DNA of 64,000 bases from Bradyrhizobium sp. B097 (GCF_038957035.1 NZ_CP152412.1:1043501-1107500), one strand, 5' to 3'; shown: positions 34,501 to 43,522, counted from the first letter of the stretch. The notes: a model not told the origin generated them from the letters alone. Numbers and translations: made by a program.

Positions 34501-36312
34501 CTACTTGGCCGCATTCTGGCTCGCGCTGACAAAGTAGAAATCCTCAGCTCCCGGCACCGAACCGTAGCTGAAGGGCTGCTGCCGCCGATCCGTCGCGGCC
34601 ATGACGTCGTCCCTCACGAGGTCGAACAGCTTGCGGATCTCGATTCGTGGCGTCTGCATGCGCTTGATCAGGGCCGTCACGAACGGGCTGTGACCGCCGT
34701 CGCCGTCGAGCGCGACCTGGCCGTGCTTGGCGGCGTAGACCACGAGCGTGCCGCTGTCGGGTTCGACCTGGGCCAATCCCCTGCCGATCGAGCGTGACGC
34801 GACGGTGCGCTTGATCTGGTTGGCGAACGGATTGTCGCGACAGGCATCGAGAATGACGAGATGCAGCTTGCGCGCCCCTTCGGTCGCGCCCATCACCTGG
34901 GTCAGGGCGACGGCCTCGAACGACACGTCGCGGTCGGTTGTGAGTTTCGCATCGACCGGCACCAGATAGTTCTCGCCCGCCATCTCCATGCCGTGTCCGG
35001 CATAGTAGATCACGGCCCAGTCGGCGCCGTCAGCCGCGTTGGCGAATGATTTGAGGGCTTCGACCAGGCCATCCCGGCTGGCGTCGGTGACGAGGCGGAC
35101 ATCCTGAAAGCCCACCGCGCGCAGCGTGTCGGCGATCGCCGCGGCGTCCTGGCCGGGGTTCGGCAGCACCGGGACGGAGCGGTATTTCGAGTTGCCCACG
35201 ACGAGGGCGATGCGCCGTTCGGTTGTCGTTGCCTTCGGGCCTGCGCCGATCGGCGGGATCGGAACGGCCGCGGCGAGCGCGGGGACAGGATTGGCCGGGC
35301 CAGGTTTGGCCGCGCCGTGATCGGCGACGACGCTCTTCTCCGTGGCGGCGACCTGATCCAGCCGTTGCAGGCCTTCCCTGGCGACGCGCTGGCCCTGGGT
35401 GCGGTCGAGCTGATCGAGGCCGATGACGTCGAGCGCATGCCGGAAGTCGGCGCGCGCAGCGTCGATATCGCCCTTCTTCTCGTCGGCGAGACCTCGCCGT
35501 GCGTAATTCAGTGCGCCCTGTGCATTCAGTTGCGTGGCGTGGTCGTAGTCGCGCATGGCCTGGTCGAGCTCGCCTCTGCTGGCCAGCGTCAGGCCGCGCA
35601 GCGAGTAGAACTCGGATTGCCCATCCTGGATGCCGATCGCGCGGTCGATATCGCGCGCGGCATTGTCGAGATCGCCGGCGCCGATCTCGATCACGGCCCG
35701 GCAATAATAGGGGCCGGCTGCGCGCGGCGCGAGCTTGATCGCATCCTGGCAATGCAGCGCCGCGAGCCGGTCCTTGCCGCTGAAATCATAGACCAGCGCG
35801 CGATTGACATAGGCGTACCACGAGTTGGGATCGAGCTCGATGGACTTGCCGTAATCGGCCAGCGCGCGATCATAGTCTCCGGTGGCAACGAACAGCTCGG
35901 CGCGATTGTTGAACCAGCCGGCGCTGAACGGACCGGCAGGCTTGAGCCGGATCGCCTGATCGAAGTCGCTCAGCGCGCGGTCATAGGCCTGGTTTTGCAG
36001 ATAGACCTTGGCCCGCTGGCCGTAGGAAGGCGCAAACGACGGATTGATCGCGATCGACTGATCGTAGTCCGATTTGGCTTTCTCCAGCTCGCCCTTGTTA
36101 TGCCAGGCCAGTGCCCGGTTGTAATAGGTGATCGCGAGGTCGCGCCCCCTGGGATTGGCTGCGATCAGGCGGGTGCAGGCGGGGATCGCGAGATCCGGGC
36201 GCGGCTCCTTGGCGTCGCACGCCGCGCCATCCTCTCTCAGAGCCGCATACGACGGTGAGTTCAGCAGCAACAGCAGGCCGATTGCGGCGAGCTTGGGCAA
36301 TGAGGGGCGCAT
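34501..36312 (-). CDS. Exported TPR protein with C-terminal caspase (C14) domain
   Basis: The 603-aa protein has a signal peptide (AAIGLLLLLNSPSYA, residues 8-23) and about seven TPR-like repeats (AYDRALSDFDQAIRLKP, DYDRALADYGKSIELDP and others, about 60-310). After a Pro/Ala linker comes a caspase fold with His in YYAGHGME (about 440) and Cys in LDACRDNP (about 490). Both catalytic residues are present. Bacterial relatives (orthocaspases) cleave after basic residues; here the substrate and any role in death or signalling are unknown. ATG 36312 gives the complete signal. Confidence 0.88.
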   Translation of the reverse strand: MRPSLPKLAAIGLLLLLNSPSYAALREDGAACDAKEPRPDLAIPACTRLIAANPRGRDLAITYYNRALAWHNKGELEKAKSDYDQSIAINPSFAPSYGQRAKVYLQNQAYDRALSDFDQAIRLKPAGPFSAGWFNNRAELFVATGDYDRALADYGKSIELDPNSWYAYVNRALVYDFSGKDRLAALHCQDAIKLAPRAAGPYYCRAVIEIGAGDLDNAARDIDRAIGIQDGQSEFYSLRGLTLASRGELDQAMRDYDHATQLNAQGALNYARRGLADEKKGDIDAARADFRHALDVIGLDQLDRTQGQRVAREGLQRLDQVAATEKSVVADHGAAKPGPANPVPALAAAVPIPPIGAGPKATTTERRIALVVGNSKYRSVPVLPNPGQDAAAIADTLRAVGFQDVRLVTDASRDGLVEALKSFANAADGADWAVIYYAGHGMEMAGENYLVPVDAKLTTDRDVSFEAVALTQVMGATEGARKLHLVILDACRDNPFANQIKRTVASRSIGRGLAQVEPDSGTLVVYAAKHGQVALDGDGGHSPFVTALIKRMQTPRIEIRKLFDLVRDDVMAATDRRQQPFSYGSVPGAEDFYFVSASQNAAK

Positions 36313-36429
36313 TCCAGTCGTTCCATTCCAGCGACCGGAAATTGAAACCACAATATTGTTCGCGCCGTGGCAAAATTCCGCGAACCGGTTCCTCAATGCG
36401 CGAGATCGACGCCAATGGCGCGTCGGCAC

Positions 36430-37035
36430 TCAGGCCTGATCGAGCCCGTCCGCCGCACGTGCATCGCGATGCAGCGGGCCGGAATCATGCAGCATCGTCG
36501 CGAGCTGGTGCAGTTGGGTGTCGCGAAAACCCTGCTTCTCGATCGCCGCGACGGTCGAGAGCACATAGTCGCGGTTGTTGCCGGAGCGGCCGTGGCCCTG
36601 CTGCACCAGGCGCAGTTGCTCGGAGAGCGACAGCCGTCCGGCATATTGCACATGGCCGCGATCGACCACATAGGCCAGCGCGGAGACGCGTTCGCGCGCC
36701 GCATTCTCCAGCCACACCGAGCGCATCACCTCGCGATACACGTTGGTGGTCTGCTCGCGCGCCCGCAAATAGGCGATGGTGTCGTGGCGCAGGCGGGCGG
36801 CGACACGGAACGCGATGCCGCGGCAGGCGCCGCCGCGGTCGAGGCCGAGCACCAGGCCCGGCTTCTCCGGCGTGCCGCGGTGGTCGAACGAATAGACGCA
36901 GAGCGCGCGATGCTCGCCGATCAGCCGCGCCGGCACCTGCTCGAGGAACTCGAAGCCCGGCTTCCACATCAGCGAGCCGTAGCCGAACACCCAGAGGTCG
37001 CCGTCGGTTTCGGAATGGGGAGGATTTGCTGACAT
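36430..37035 (-). CDS. chaC: ChaC-like gamma-glutamylcyclotransferase
   Basis: This 201-aa member of the ChaC branch degrades glutathione to 5-oxoproline and Cys-Gly in the cytoplasm. It has the substrate loop FGYGSLMWKPGF (residues about 17-28), YSFDHRGTPEKPGLVLGL, RGIAFRV and the catalytic Glu in YREVMRS. The start faces the DUF2125 gene across a gap holding the 11-bp tandem array. Confidence 0.9.
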   Translation of the reverse strand: MSANPPHSETDGDLWVFGYGSLMWKPGFEFLEQVPARLIGEHRALCVYSFDHRGTPEKPGLVLGLDRGGACRGIAFRVAARLRHDTIAYLRAREQTTNVYREVMRSVWLENAARERVSALAYVVDRGHVQYAGRLSLSEQLRLVQQGHGRSGNNRDYVLSTVAAIEKQGFRDTQLHQLATMLHDSGPLHRDARAADGLDQA

Positions 37036-37093
37036 CGCGCAGATGGGCTAGCAGAACACGCTGTCGAAGCGAAGCAGATTCCGTGATGTTTCC

Positions 37094-37181
37094 AAGGGTT
37101 ACGCAAGGGTTACGTAAGGGTCACGCAAAGGTTGCGCGAGGATTGCGCAAGAGGTGCGCAAGAGGTGCGTAAGGGTTGCCC
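37094..37181 (+). repeat. Array of eight 11-bp tandem units
   Basis: Eight consecutive 11-mers start at 37094, 37105, 37116, 37127, 37138, 37149, 37160 and 37171. The first three read AAGGGTTACGC, AAGGGTTACGT and AAGGGTCACGC; later ones vary (AAAGGTTGCGC, GAGGATTGCGC, AAGAGGTGCGC, AAGAGGTGCGT, AAGGGTTGCCC). No base is gained or lost across the array. It lies in the divergent gap between chaC and the DUF2125 gene. Confidence 0.9.
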
Positions 37182-37233
37182 GCGGCTTGCTGCCGCTTCG
37201 ATTTTGACAAATTCGCCCGCCAAAGGACGCCGC

Positions 37234-38421
37234 ATGTCCGATTTGAACTCAGCTCCCCGCCGTCGCTCGCGCTTCGGCCTCTATGCCGTCCCTGTCGCGG
37301 TCCTGATCGCCGCGGTGCTGTGGAGCGGCTTCTGGTTCTTCGCCGCCTCGCAGGTCGGCGTGCAGGCGGATGCCTGGCGCGCGCAGGAGGCAAAGGCCGG
37401 CCGGGTCTATGATTGCGACAAGCGCTCGGTGGCGGGTTACCCGTTCCGGCTCGAAATCCGCTGCGAGCAGCCCAGCGTGATGCTGGTGTCGCAGACCGCC
37501 TCGCCGCAAATGTCGTTCGTGGCGCGGCTGGTCGAGATCCTGGTCGTGGCGCAGATCTATGATCCCAAGCTCGTGATCGCGGAGTTCAAGGGCCCCGCCA
37601 CGATCGCCGAGCGCAACGCGCAGCCGACCTTGTCGGTGAACTGGAGCCTCGGACGCTCAAGCGTGGTCGGCCTGCCGGCGGTGCCGCAGCGCGCCTCGCT
37701 GGTGTTCGACAATCTCGCCATCGACCGCACCGGCGGTCCCGCGCCGACACCGCTGATGCGTGTCAATCACATCGAGCTGCACGGCAGGCAGGTCGATGGC
37801 TCGGCGCCGGACAGCCCCGCGATCGAGACCGTGCTGCAGATCGCCGGTGGCACCTTGCAGGACGTGCATCCGCTGCTCACCCAGCCGTTCAACGCCGACA
37901 TCCATGCGCGGCTGAACGGCCTGAAGGATTTCTCGCCCAAGCCGTGGCCGGATCGTTTCCGCGAGATCCAGGCGGCCGGCGGCAGCGTCGAGATCCAGCA
38001 GTCGCGGATCGAGCAGGGCGACGTGCTTTCGGTGGCGGCCGGCACGCTCCGTCTCAACGCGCAAGGCCGCATCGAGGGCGATCTGCAGATGACGGTCGCC
38101 GGCCTCGAGCGCGTCATCCCCGCGCTCGGCATCGACAAGATGCTGGAGGAGGGCGTACCGCAGTCCACGCTCGATCGCGTCGCGCCGGGCGTGAAGAGCC
38201 AGGACCTCAGCAATCTGTTCGGCGCGCTGGACCGCGCCATCCCCGGCCTCGGCAAGGTGATCAAGCAGAACGCCAATGCCGGCATCTCCGCCGGCATCAA
38301 TTCGCTCGGCACCGAGGCGACGCTCGAAGGCAAGAAGGCGCGCAGCTTCCCGCTGCGCTTCACCGATGGTGCGGTGTTTTTGGGCCCGCTGAAAGTCGCG
38401 CAGATTCCGCCGCTGTTCTGA
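37234..38421 (+). CDS. DUF2125 domain-containing exported protein
   Basis: The 395-aa protein has an N-terminal membrane anchor (about residues 14-37, YAVPVAVLIAAVLWSGFWFF) and a periplasmic DUF2125 domain with YDCDKRSVAGYPFRLEIRCE, whose two Cys may pair. Known as an alphaproteobacterial family of unknown function. The ATG at 37234 (MSDLNSAPRRR) gives a clean anchor; frames reading upstream pass through the 11-bp array. Confidence 0.84.
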   Translation: MSDLNSAPRRRSRFGLYAVPVAVLIAAVLWSGFWFFAASQVGVQADAWRAQEAKAGRVYDCDKRSVAGYPFRLEIRCEQPSVMLVSQTASPQMSFVARLVEILVVAQIYDPKLVIAEFKGPATIAERNAQPTLSVNWSLGRSSVVGLPAVPQRASLVFDNLAIDRTGGPAPTPLMRVNHIELHGRQVDGSAPDSPAIETVLQIAGGTLQDVHPLLTQPFNADIHARLNGLKDFSPKPWPDRFREIQAAGGSVEIQQSRIEQGDVLSVAAGTLRLNAQGRIEGDLQMTVAGLERVIPALGIDKMLEEGVPQSTLDRVAPGVKSQDLSNLFGALDRAIPGLGKVIKQNANAGISAGINSLGTEATLEGKKARSFPLRFTDGAVFLGPLKVAQIPPLF

Positions 38422-38532
38422 GCAGCGCATAGCTCGAAGCTCGGTAGGGCGGGTTAGGCGAAGCCGTAACCCGCCATTGTTCACCGCCAGCTGTGCGGCG
38501 GATGACGCTACGCTAAACCACCCCACGCGCCG

Positions 38533-38850
38533 TTACGCATGCTCAAACGGGCCGACTTCGCGGATCACCTTGCAGATCTGCAGGAAACCGCTGGCGTAGA
38601 ATTCGGCATGTCCGCGCTGCATGGTTTCAACATGGTCCGGATGATGGCGCCAGGCTTCGAGCGCTTCTTCCGAGGCAAAGCGAAACAGGGTGAGCTCCTC
38701 GCCATCCGCCGCCTTGAACGATTTCACCGACAGGAATCCCGGAAGGCGGCTGACGATTTCGTACATGCGTTCGCCCAGCCGGTTGTATTCCTCGAGCGAG
38801 GCGCCATCCCGTAACTTCAGGTCACCGACTACAATGACTTCACCGATCAT
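38533..38850 (-). CDS. ABM-superfamily dimeric alpha/beta-barrel protein
   Basis: This 105-aa protein has the fold of antibiotic biosynthesis monooxygenases: a short first strand (MIGEVIVVGDLKLR), helix YNRLGERMYEIVS, strand GFLSVKSFKAADGEELTLF, and FASEEALEAWRHHPDHVETM with the His pair typical of these proteins. AAGGA lies 7 nt before ATG 38850, which is preferred to an in-frame ATG at 38880. Function is unknown; such proteins can bind heme or small quinones. Confidence 0.78.
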   Translation of the reverse strand: MIGEVIVVGDLKLRDGASLEEYNRLGERMYEIVSRLPGFLSVKSFKAADGEELTLFRFASEEALEAWRHHPDHVETMQRGHAEFYASGFLQICKVIREVGPFEHA

Positions 38851-39166
38851 CTTGCTGTCCTTCGTCCATCGCATGTCCATGGCAGCCTGAAACGGGTGCC
38901 GAACGACAATTCGATCTTGTGACCGGTGTTGTTACGCGTGCGCCGCCGCTCACCGCCGGCTGAGAGGCGAATTGTGCTGCGCAAAATCCACCCTCCGCAC
39001 TGCGCGGACTCCTTAATCCCTCGCGCGCGATATCGTCCGTCGCGGCAAAACATTCCCGCGGCCGCGATGAGAAAAACGTGACCGGAATATTGCGGGCCGC
39101 CGCGAATATCAGTCCCCGAATACCGCTCTCTCTCGCCTGAGGAAACAACCTCGTGTGGAGGAAGCG

Positions 39167-40735
39167 ATGCGAATTCTCGGGGGGATTCTGCTCGGCAGCG
39201 TGCTGTTGTCGGCAGGTCCAGCGTTGGCGGACGACGATGCGTCGGAGCTGAAGGCGTTGAAGGCACGCCTCAAGCAGCTCGAACAGAAAATGGAAGTGCA
39301 GGCGCGCAAGGAGGAGGCGCTGGCGGCAAGACAGAGCGCAATGCAGAACACGCACATGGCGGCCAAGGCGCCGGTGCCGTTCGATCCCTGCGCATCGGGC
39401 AAGCTCTGCTACAAGGGCGTCACCTTCACCTTCGGCGGCTGGGTCGATCTCACCGGCATCTACCGGACCCGCAATCTCGCCTCCGACACCGGCTCGGTCT
39501 ACGCCTTCATTCCGTTCCCGCAGAGCAAGAACTTCAACACCGGCGAGTCGCGCTTCTCGGCGCGGCAGACCCGATTCTCGGTGCTTGCGGAAGCCGAAGT
39601 CTTCGCCAACACCCGCGTCGCCGGCTACGGCGAAATGGATTTCGAAGGCGCGGCGCAGACCGCGAACTCGGTCGCTACCAACTCGTTCAACCCGCGGCTG
39701 CGTCAGGCCAGCGTCGAGGTCAGCCGCACCGATCTCGGCCTGCATGTGCTTGCCGGTCAGAGCTGGTCGCTGAATGCGCCGAGCAAGTCCGGCATCGATC
39801 CGCGCGGGGTCGATGCGCCCGGCGTGATCGATTTCGAATCGGTGCCCGGCTTCCTTGCGGCGCGGCAGCCCGGCATTCGCGTCTGGCAGGACATCGGGCC
39901 CGAATTCAAGCTCGCGGTGTCGGCGGAAAATCCGCAGACCTCGTTCTTCGGCGGCAACACGCCGCTGGTCGGCACGCCCGCGGCCGGCCCGCAAGGCGTG
40001 CTCAACCCGAACCTCCTGGTCAACCTCACCGGGCCGGGCGGCAGCTTCTTCAACAACGCCAACAATGTCAGCCTCAATCACGTGCCCGATTTCACCGTGA
40101 AGGGCGCGTGGGATCCGCGGCTTGGGCCCTACAAGCTGCATGTCGAGGGCTGGGCGATGTATCGCGACTTCTACGATCGCTTCAACTTCGCCAATCACGA
40201 CGTCAACACGGTGAGCTTCGGCGGGCACTTCTCGGCGGAGATCGTGCCGCAGCTGCTGGAGCTGCAGGGCTCGGCGTCTCACGGCGCGCTCGGCCGCTTC
40301 ACGGCGACGCCGTTCCCGGACGCGACGGTGCGCCAGGACGGCTCGATCCAGCCGCTGCCGATCACGGCGTTCCTGCTCGGCACGGTCTGGCACACGACGC
40401 CGTCGCTCGATCTCTATGCCTATGCCGGCCTCGAGAAGACCAAGGCGACGTTCTCCAACGTCGGCACGGTGCCGTTCGGTTACGGCAACCCGCTCTACAA
40501 CAATCTCGGCTGCAACGTCGAGAACTCGCCGGCGGCGACCTGCAACGGCAACACCTCGGAGGTCAGGCAATACACGGTCGGTTTCTACGACACGATCTTC
40601 AAGGGCGACTACGGGGCGATCAAGGCCGGCGTGCAGTATTCCTATAACCAGCGCTTCGCCTTCCAAGGTGTCGGCGGCGCGCCGAAGACCGACGACCACA
40701 TCGTCATGACCCAGGTCCGCTACTACCCGTTCTAG
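39167..40735 (+). CDS. Outer-membrane porin-like protein
   Basis: The 522-aa protein has a signal peptide (MRILGGILLGSVLLSAGPALA), then a short coiled coil (SELKALKARLKQLEQKMEVQ) as in trimeric porins. A beta-barrel domain starts at VTFTFGGWVDLTGIY and ends with RYYPF, the terminal Phe recognised by the BAM machinery. It resembles alphaproteobacterial porins with an N-terminal coil; substrate unknown. GGAGGAAG precedes ATG 39167 closely; a GTG at 39155 would lie before the signal peptide. Confidence 0.87.
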   Translation: MRILGGILLGSVLLSAGPALADDDASELKALKARLKQLEQKMEVQARKEEALAARQSAMQNTHMAAKAPVPFDPCASGKLCYKGVTFTFGGWVDLTGIYRTRNLASDTGSVYAFIPFPQSKNFNTGESRFSARQTRFSVLAEAEVFANTRVAGYGEMDFEGAAQTANSVATNSFNPRLRQASVEVSRTDLGLHVLAGQSWSLNAPSKSGIDPRGVDAPGVIDFESVPGFLAARQPGIRVWQDIGPEFKLAVSAENPQTSFFGGNTPLVGTPAAGPQGVLNPNLLVNLTGPGGSFFNNANNVSLNHVPDFTVKGAWDPRLGPYKLHVEGWAMYRDFYDRFNFANHDVNTVSFGGHFSAEIVPQLLELQGSASHGALGRFTATPFPDATVRQDGSIQPLPITAFLLGTVWHTTPSLDLYAYAGLEKTKATFSNVGTVPFGYGNPLYNNLGCNVENSPAATCNGNTSEVRQYTVGFYDTIFKGDYGAIKAGVQYSYNQRFAFQGVGGAPKTDDHIVMTQVRYYPF

Positions 40736-40747
40736 GACTCCGGTTAC

Positions 40748-40942
40748 CTCGCCCCGCGTGCGGGGAGAGGCGTAGGCCGCCTTCGGCGGCCGTCCATGAG
40801 AACGCCGAAGCAGAGCTCCGGCTACGACGCATCGAAGATGCGATCTGGGTGAGGGGAGTCTCCGCGAGTTCGTTAGCCTAGCCAGCATTATTGCGGAGAC
40901 GGCCCCTCACCCCAACCCTCTCCCCGTCAGAACGGGGAGAGG
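40748..40942. repeat. Composite palindromic element (CCTCTCCCCG type)
   Basis: A left hairpin CCTCGCCCCGCG/CGGGGAGAGG (40748-40771) and a right hairpin CCTCTCCCCGT/ACGGGGAGAGG (40917-40942) enclose an inverted pair GAGGGGAGTCTCCGC/GCGGAGACGGCCCCTC. It fills the gap after the porin gene and leads into the next start. Confidence 0.75.
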
Positions 40943-40964
40943 GAGCGTAGAGCTGGAAAGGAAC

Positions 40965-41480
40965 ATGCAGATGAGGATCGTGAGCAGCAAGGAGAGGGCC
41001 GTGATCGCCCGCGAACTGATGATGGTCAGCCGCGCCGCGCATGTGTTGCAGCGAACCGGTCTGGCGATGGCCGGCGCCATGGGCGGCACCTTCGTCGCCG
41101 CCCAGCTCGCGAAGGGGCACATCGCTTTCTTCGGTACGCTTGCCTTCATCGTGACGACGATCGTGATCGGTGCCGTCGGCTTCTATCTCGGCATCGATAT
41201 TCCAAGGCCCGCCTTGCGCGCCACGGGGCGCATCGATGCCGTCGAGCTGATGAGCGCCGGCGGCATCTTCCTCGCCGCGCTGGCTGCGCTGGTGTCGGTC
41301 TACGGCATCGTATTCGACGAGATTCCGCCGCGCGCCTGGGAGTTCGTGATCGGCTCATGGTGGTTCGGCGGCGACGTCATGCTGGCAACCGCCGGCCTCG
41401 TCGGCCGCCAGCGGCTGACCCAGAAGGTTGCGCCGATATCGGCGGCGGGGCCGATCCGGGATCAACGGTTGCGACGGTGA
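40965..41480 (+). CDS. Conserved-looking membrane protein of unknown function
   Basis: The 171-aa protein has about four hydrophobic helices (residues 30-48, 53-77, 92-113, 122-143) and a basic tail (RQRLTQ, RDQRLRR). No family is recognised. An AGGA lies 3 nt before ATG 40965 and 9 nt before a second in-frame ATG at 40971, which may be the real start. Confidence 0.65.
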   Translation: MQMRIVSSKERAVIARELMMVSRAAHVLQRTGLAMAGAMGGTFVAAQLAKGHIAFFGTLAFIVTTIVIGAVGFYLGIDIPRPALRATGRIDAVELMSAGGIFLAALAALVSVYGIVFDEIPPRAWEFVIGSWWFGGDVMLATAGLVGRQRLTQKVAPISAAGPIRDQRLRR

Positions 41481-41520
41481 GCCACGCGGGTAACTGCACT
41501 GCTGGATGTTGGCCCAGTCG

Positions 41521-41723
41521 CTATTTCGGGATGACCTGTGCATGATGAAGGATCATCAGCGGGCGGTCACCGTCCTTTTCAAAAAGATTGGTGACGAAGT
41601 CCTTGATGTTGAGAGGGTCGCCGCCAGCCTTCAAGTGCAGTGTCGCCTTCTCCAGACCTCAGACCCAGGCGAATTTCCCGTCCGTTTGGATCTCCGTCAC
41701 CGAAGTTATTTGAGCCTCAAGCT
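41521..41723 (-). pseudogene. 5'-truncated remnant of an NTF2/SnoaL-like protein
   Basis: Read on the minus strand the frame ending at 41521 gives KLEAQITSVTEIQTDGKFA, then WV, an in-frame TGA at 41659-41661, then GLEKATLHLKAGGDPL, NIKDFVTNLFEKDGDRPL and MILHHAQVIPK. The last strand pair resembles the C terminus of NTF2-like (SnoaL/DUF4440) proteins. The N-terminal half is missing, and the stop looks like a Trp-to-stop change. It follows the DUF1330 gene directly. Family assignment is tentative. Confidence 0.45.
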
Positions 41724-41726
41724 TGG

Positions 41727-42107
41727 CTACTTTTCGGTTTCGACGACGTACCGCCGTATGACCTTGGTTGCCTTGTCCCGCTGGGGTGCAAGGTCCGACC
41801 AGGCCTTCGACTTGTAGAATGCTACCGCGTCATCCATGCTGTCCCATTCGACGATCGCCGCACTCTTGGGAGGCGGTCCCCCCTCGATTTGAACAACCCG
41901 TCCGGCTGCGGTGCGCAAGGCTCGACCATGGGCTGCCTCTATCGCCTTCCGGGCGGCCGGGAGGTAAGCGGCCTGGGCTGAAGGGTCGAGGACTTCAATT
42001 TCGCTGACAGTGTAAGCTTTCAGCTTGGCTCCTTGAGCGTGGAGGCCGTGGACTGCGATGGCTCCGATGGTGACACCTGCGAGCAATGTCATTGCAAAAG
42101 CTTTCAT
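41727..42107 (-). CDS. DUF1330 domain protein with signal peptide
   Basis: The 126-aa protein has an N-terminal signal (MKAFAMTLLAGVTIGAIAV) and a DUF1330 domain: AYTVSEIEVLDPSAQAAYLP, IEGGPPPKSAAIVEWDSM and AVAFYKSKAWSDLAPQRDK. DUF1330 proteins are small ferredoxin-like folds of unknown function; most are cytoplasmic, so the signal peptide is notable but occurs in related genomes. ATG 42107 gives the full signal. Confidence 0.82.
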   Translation of the reverse strand: MKAFAMTLLAGVTIGAIAVHGLHAQGAKLKAYTVSEIEVLDPSAQAAYLPAARKAIEAAHGRALRTAAGRVVQIEGGPPPKSAAIVEWDSMDDAVAFYKSKAWSDLAPQRDKATKVIRRYVVETEK

Positions 42108-42296
42108 GACTGACTCTCCGGTTGCCTTGCCGATCATCCGGCGGTCAATCGTACTGCTATTTGAGACCATGCGGTGGGCAATCTAGGATTAGCCCTGGCA
42201 CCCAACGTCTAGGGGAACGCCACATAATAGCGGCGCCGAAGTCGCGGGTGATGACATCGCGTTGTTTGACATCTTGAATCGAGAACCATCCTCAGC

Positions 42297-42417
42297 GTCG
42301 TCCTGGCGAAGGCCAGGACCCATTACCCCAAATCGCAATTGTTACGCGACGCTGGGGCCGCGATCCCGTTCATCACTCAATGCGGTGGTTATGGGTCCTG
42401 GCTTTCGCCAGGACGAC
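42297..42417. repeat. Family A palindromic element, copy 4
   Basis: Inverted ends GTCGTCCTGGCGAAGGCCAG and GCTTTCGCCAGGACGAC, inner GACCCATTACCCC and GTGGTTATGGGTCC. It belongs to the left copy of a duplication of about 315 bp whose right copy is at 44853-45171. Confidence 0.85.
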
Positions 42418-42444
42418 GAAGTGGAGAATACCGCGCGCCTGATC

Positions 42445-42564
42445 CTACTTCTTCAAATTCGAATGCGGACGGCCGAAGTCGGGTCCGGCGGAATCCCGGC
42501 CGATCTCGACGATGCCGCGGCGGATGGCGCGGGTGAAGTGGTCGAACAGCGCTTCGCCGTCGCC
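42445..42564 (-). pseudogene. Remnant of the tyrC 3' end
   Basis: The 120 bp match the last 126 bp of the tyrC coding region (45046-45171). I count eight substitutions and one 6-bp length difference. Translated, it ends [19 protein letters not shown] and PDFGRPHSNLKK, against [20 protein letters not shown] and [10 protein letters not shown] in the intact protein. There is no start and no frame upstream. A family A element adjoins as at the intact gene. Confidence 0.88.
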
Positions 42565-42610
42565 CAGCGCAGAAGGTCCGGAGACTCGCATTAGAGTGAT
42601 CGAAAATGCT

Positions 42611-43300
42611 CTAGCTACCCCAGCCGAAGCGGTAGTTGAAGCCCACCTTGACGGCATGCTCGTCGTCCCTGAAGCGGACGCCGACGATCGTGGCGGGGCC
42701 GCCGGCGAAGGTGGTGTTGCCGAAGTTGTAATACTGATACTCGGCCTTCGCGGACCAATTCCGCGCGAACATGTATTCGAGACCGCCGCCGAGGGTGAAG
42801 CCGCTCCGGTGACTGCCATTGGTCGCAACGACCACCGGAATTCCGCCGGAGCCAGCGCCGATATTGAGGTTGTCGCGGACGGCGTAACCGCCCTTGGCGT
42901 AGAGAAGCGCGGGGCCCCAGGCGTAGCCGAGCCGGCCGGTGATCGAGCCAAGCTGATTGCTTGTTACCAGGGTGCCTGCCGGAAGAGCCGAGCCTTTGCC
43001 ACCGTTGCCGGTGAGCCCACTAAACTGAACCTCGGTACCGATTACCCAGTTCGATGCGAACTGGTAGTCGAAGCCACCCTGCAAGCCGCCCAGGAATCGG
43101 GCCTTGTCCCCGCCGAGGCTGTTGTTGCCCGCGAAGTCACCACCGATGTGGCCGCCGATGTAGAAGCCGGTCCAGTTATAGACCGCCTCCGGCGCCGTAT
43201 AGGCCGGCGCCTTCGGATAGGTGCGCGCCGGAAGATCGGCCGCGAACGCGGGAGCCGCGCAGGCGATACCAGCGACCGCACCGAGCAGAAGCTTTTTCAT
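42611..43300 (-). CDS. Small outer-membrane beta-barrel protein (Omp25/RopB-like)
   Basis: The 229-aa porin-family protein has a signal peptide (LLLGAVAGIACAAPAFAADL), the YNWTGFYIGGHIGG start of the eight-stranded barrel, GRLGYAWGPALLYAKGGYAV in the middle, and a final VKVGFNYRFGW. Such proteins are abundant rhizobial surface proteins that stabilise the envelope. It is divergent from the MerR-type gene across a dyad, which may control it. Both lie between duplicated tyrC-3' segments. Confidence 0.87.
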   Translation of the reverse strand: MKKLLLGAVAGIACAAPAFAADLPARTYPKAPAYTAPEAVYNWTGFYIGGHIGGDFAGNNSLGGDKARFLGGLQGGFDYQFASNWVIGTEVQFSGLTGNGGKGSALPAGTLVTSNQLGSITGRLGYAWGPALLYAKGGYAVRDNLNIGAGSGGIPVVVATNGSHRSGFTLGGGLEYMFARNWSAKAEYQYYNFGNTTFAGGPATIVGVRFRDDEHAVKVGFNYRFGWGS

Positions 43301-43428
43301 GAGATTGGTGTCCCGTTGTTGTGGTTGTGTGGCCAGGTCCGGAGGACCGTCGTCGATGCGCGTGTATGTTGTGGCGACTTGCGTGTTGAAGGGTCTTCCT
43401 GCCCCGCTTCTGACCTATAACCTTGGGG

Positions 43429-43478
43429 CCGGCTCAAGCGGTTTATCGCCTGCCGCGCCGAAAAAGGCCTTGAGCCGG
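43429..43478. promoter_or_regulatory. Long-spaced dyad between OMP and MerR-type genes
   Basis: CCGGCTCAAG (43429-43438) and its exact complement CTTGAGCCGG (43469-43478) flank 30 nt. ACCTAAGGT, itself palindromic, follows at 43480. The site lies in the 222-bp divergent gap and is a candidate operator for the MerR-type protein. Confidence 0.5.
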
Positions 43479-43522
43479 ACCTAAGGTCACACCGTAAGGT
43501 ACGGACGAAAGGGCCTCCGTCG

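Noticed and set aside
37094..37181. CRISPR array
   Set aside because: Units are 11 bp and contiguous without spacers; this is a simple tandem repeat.
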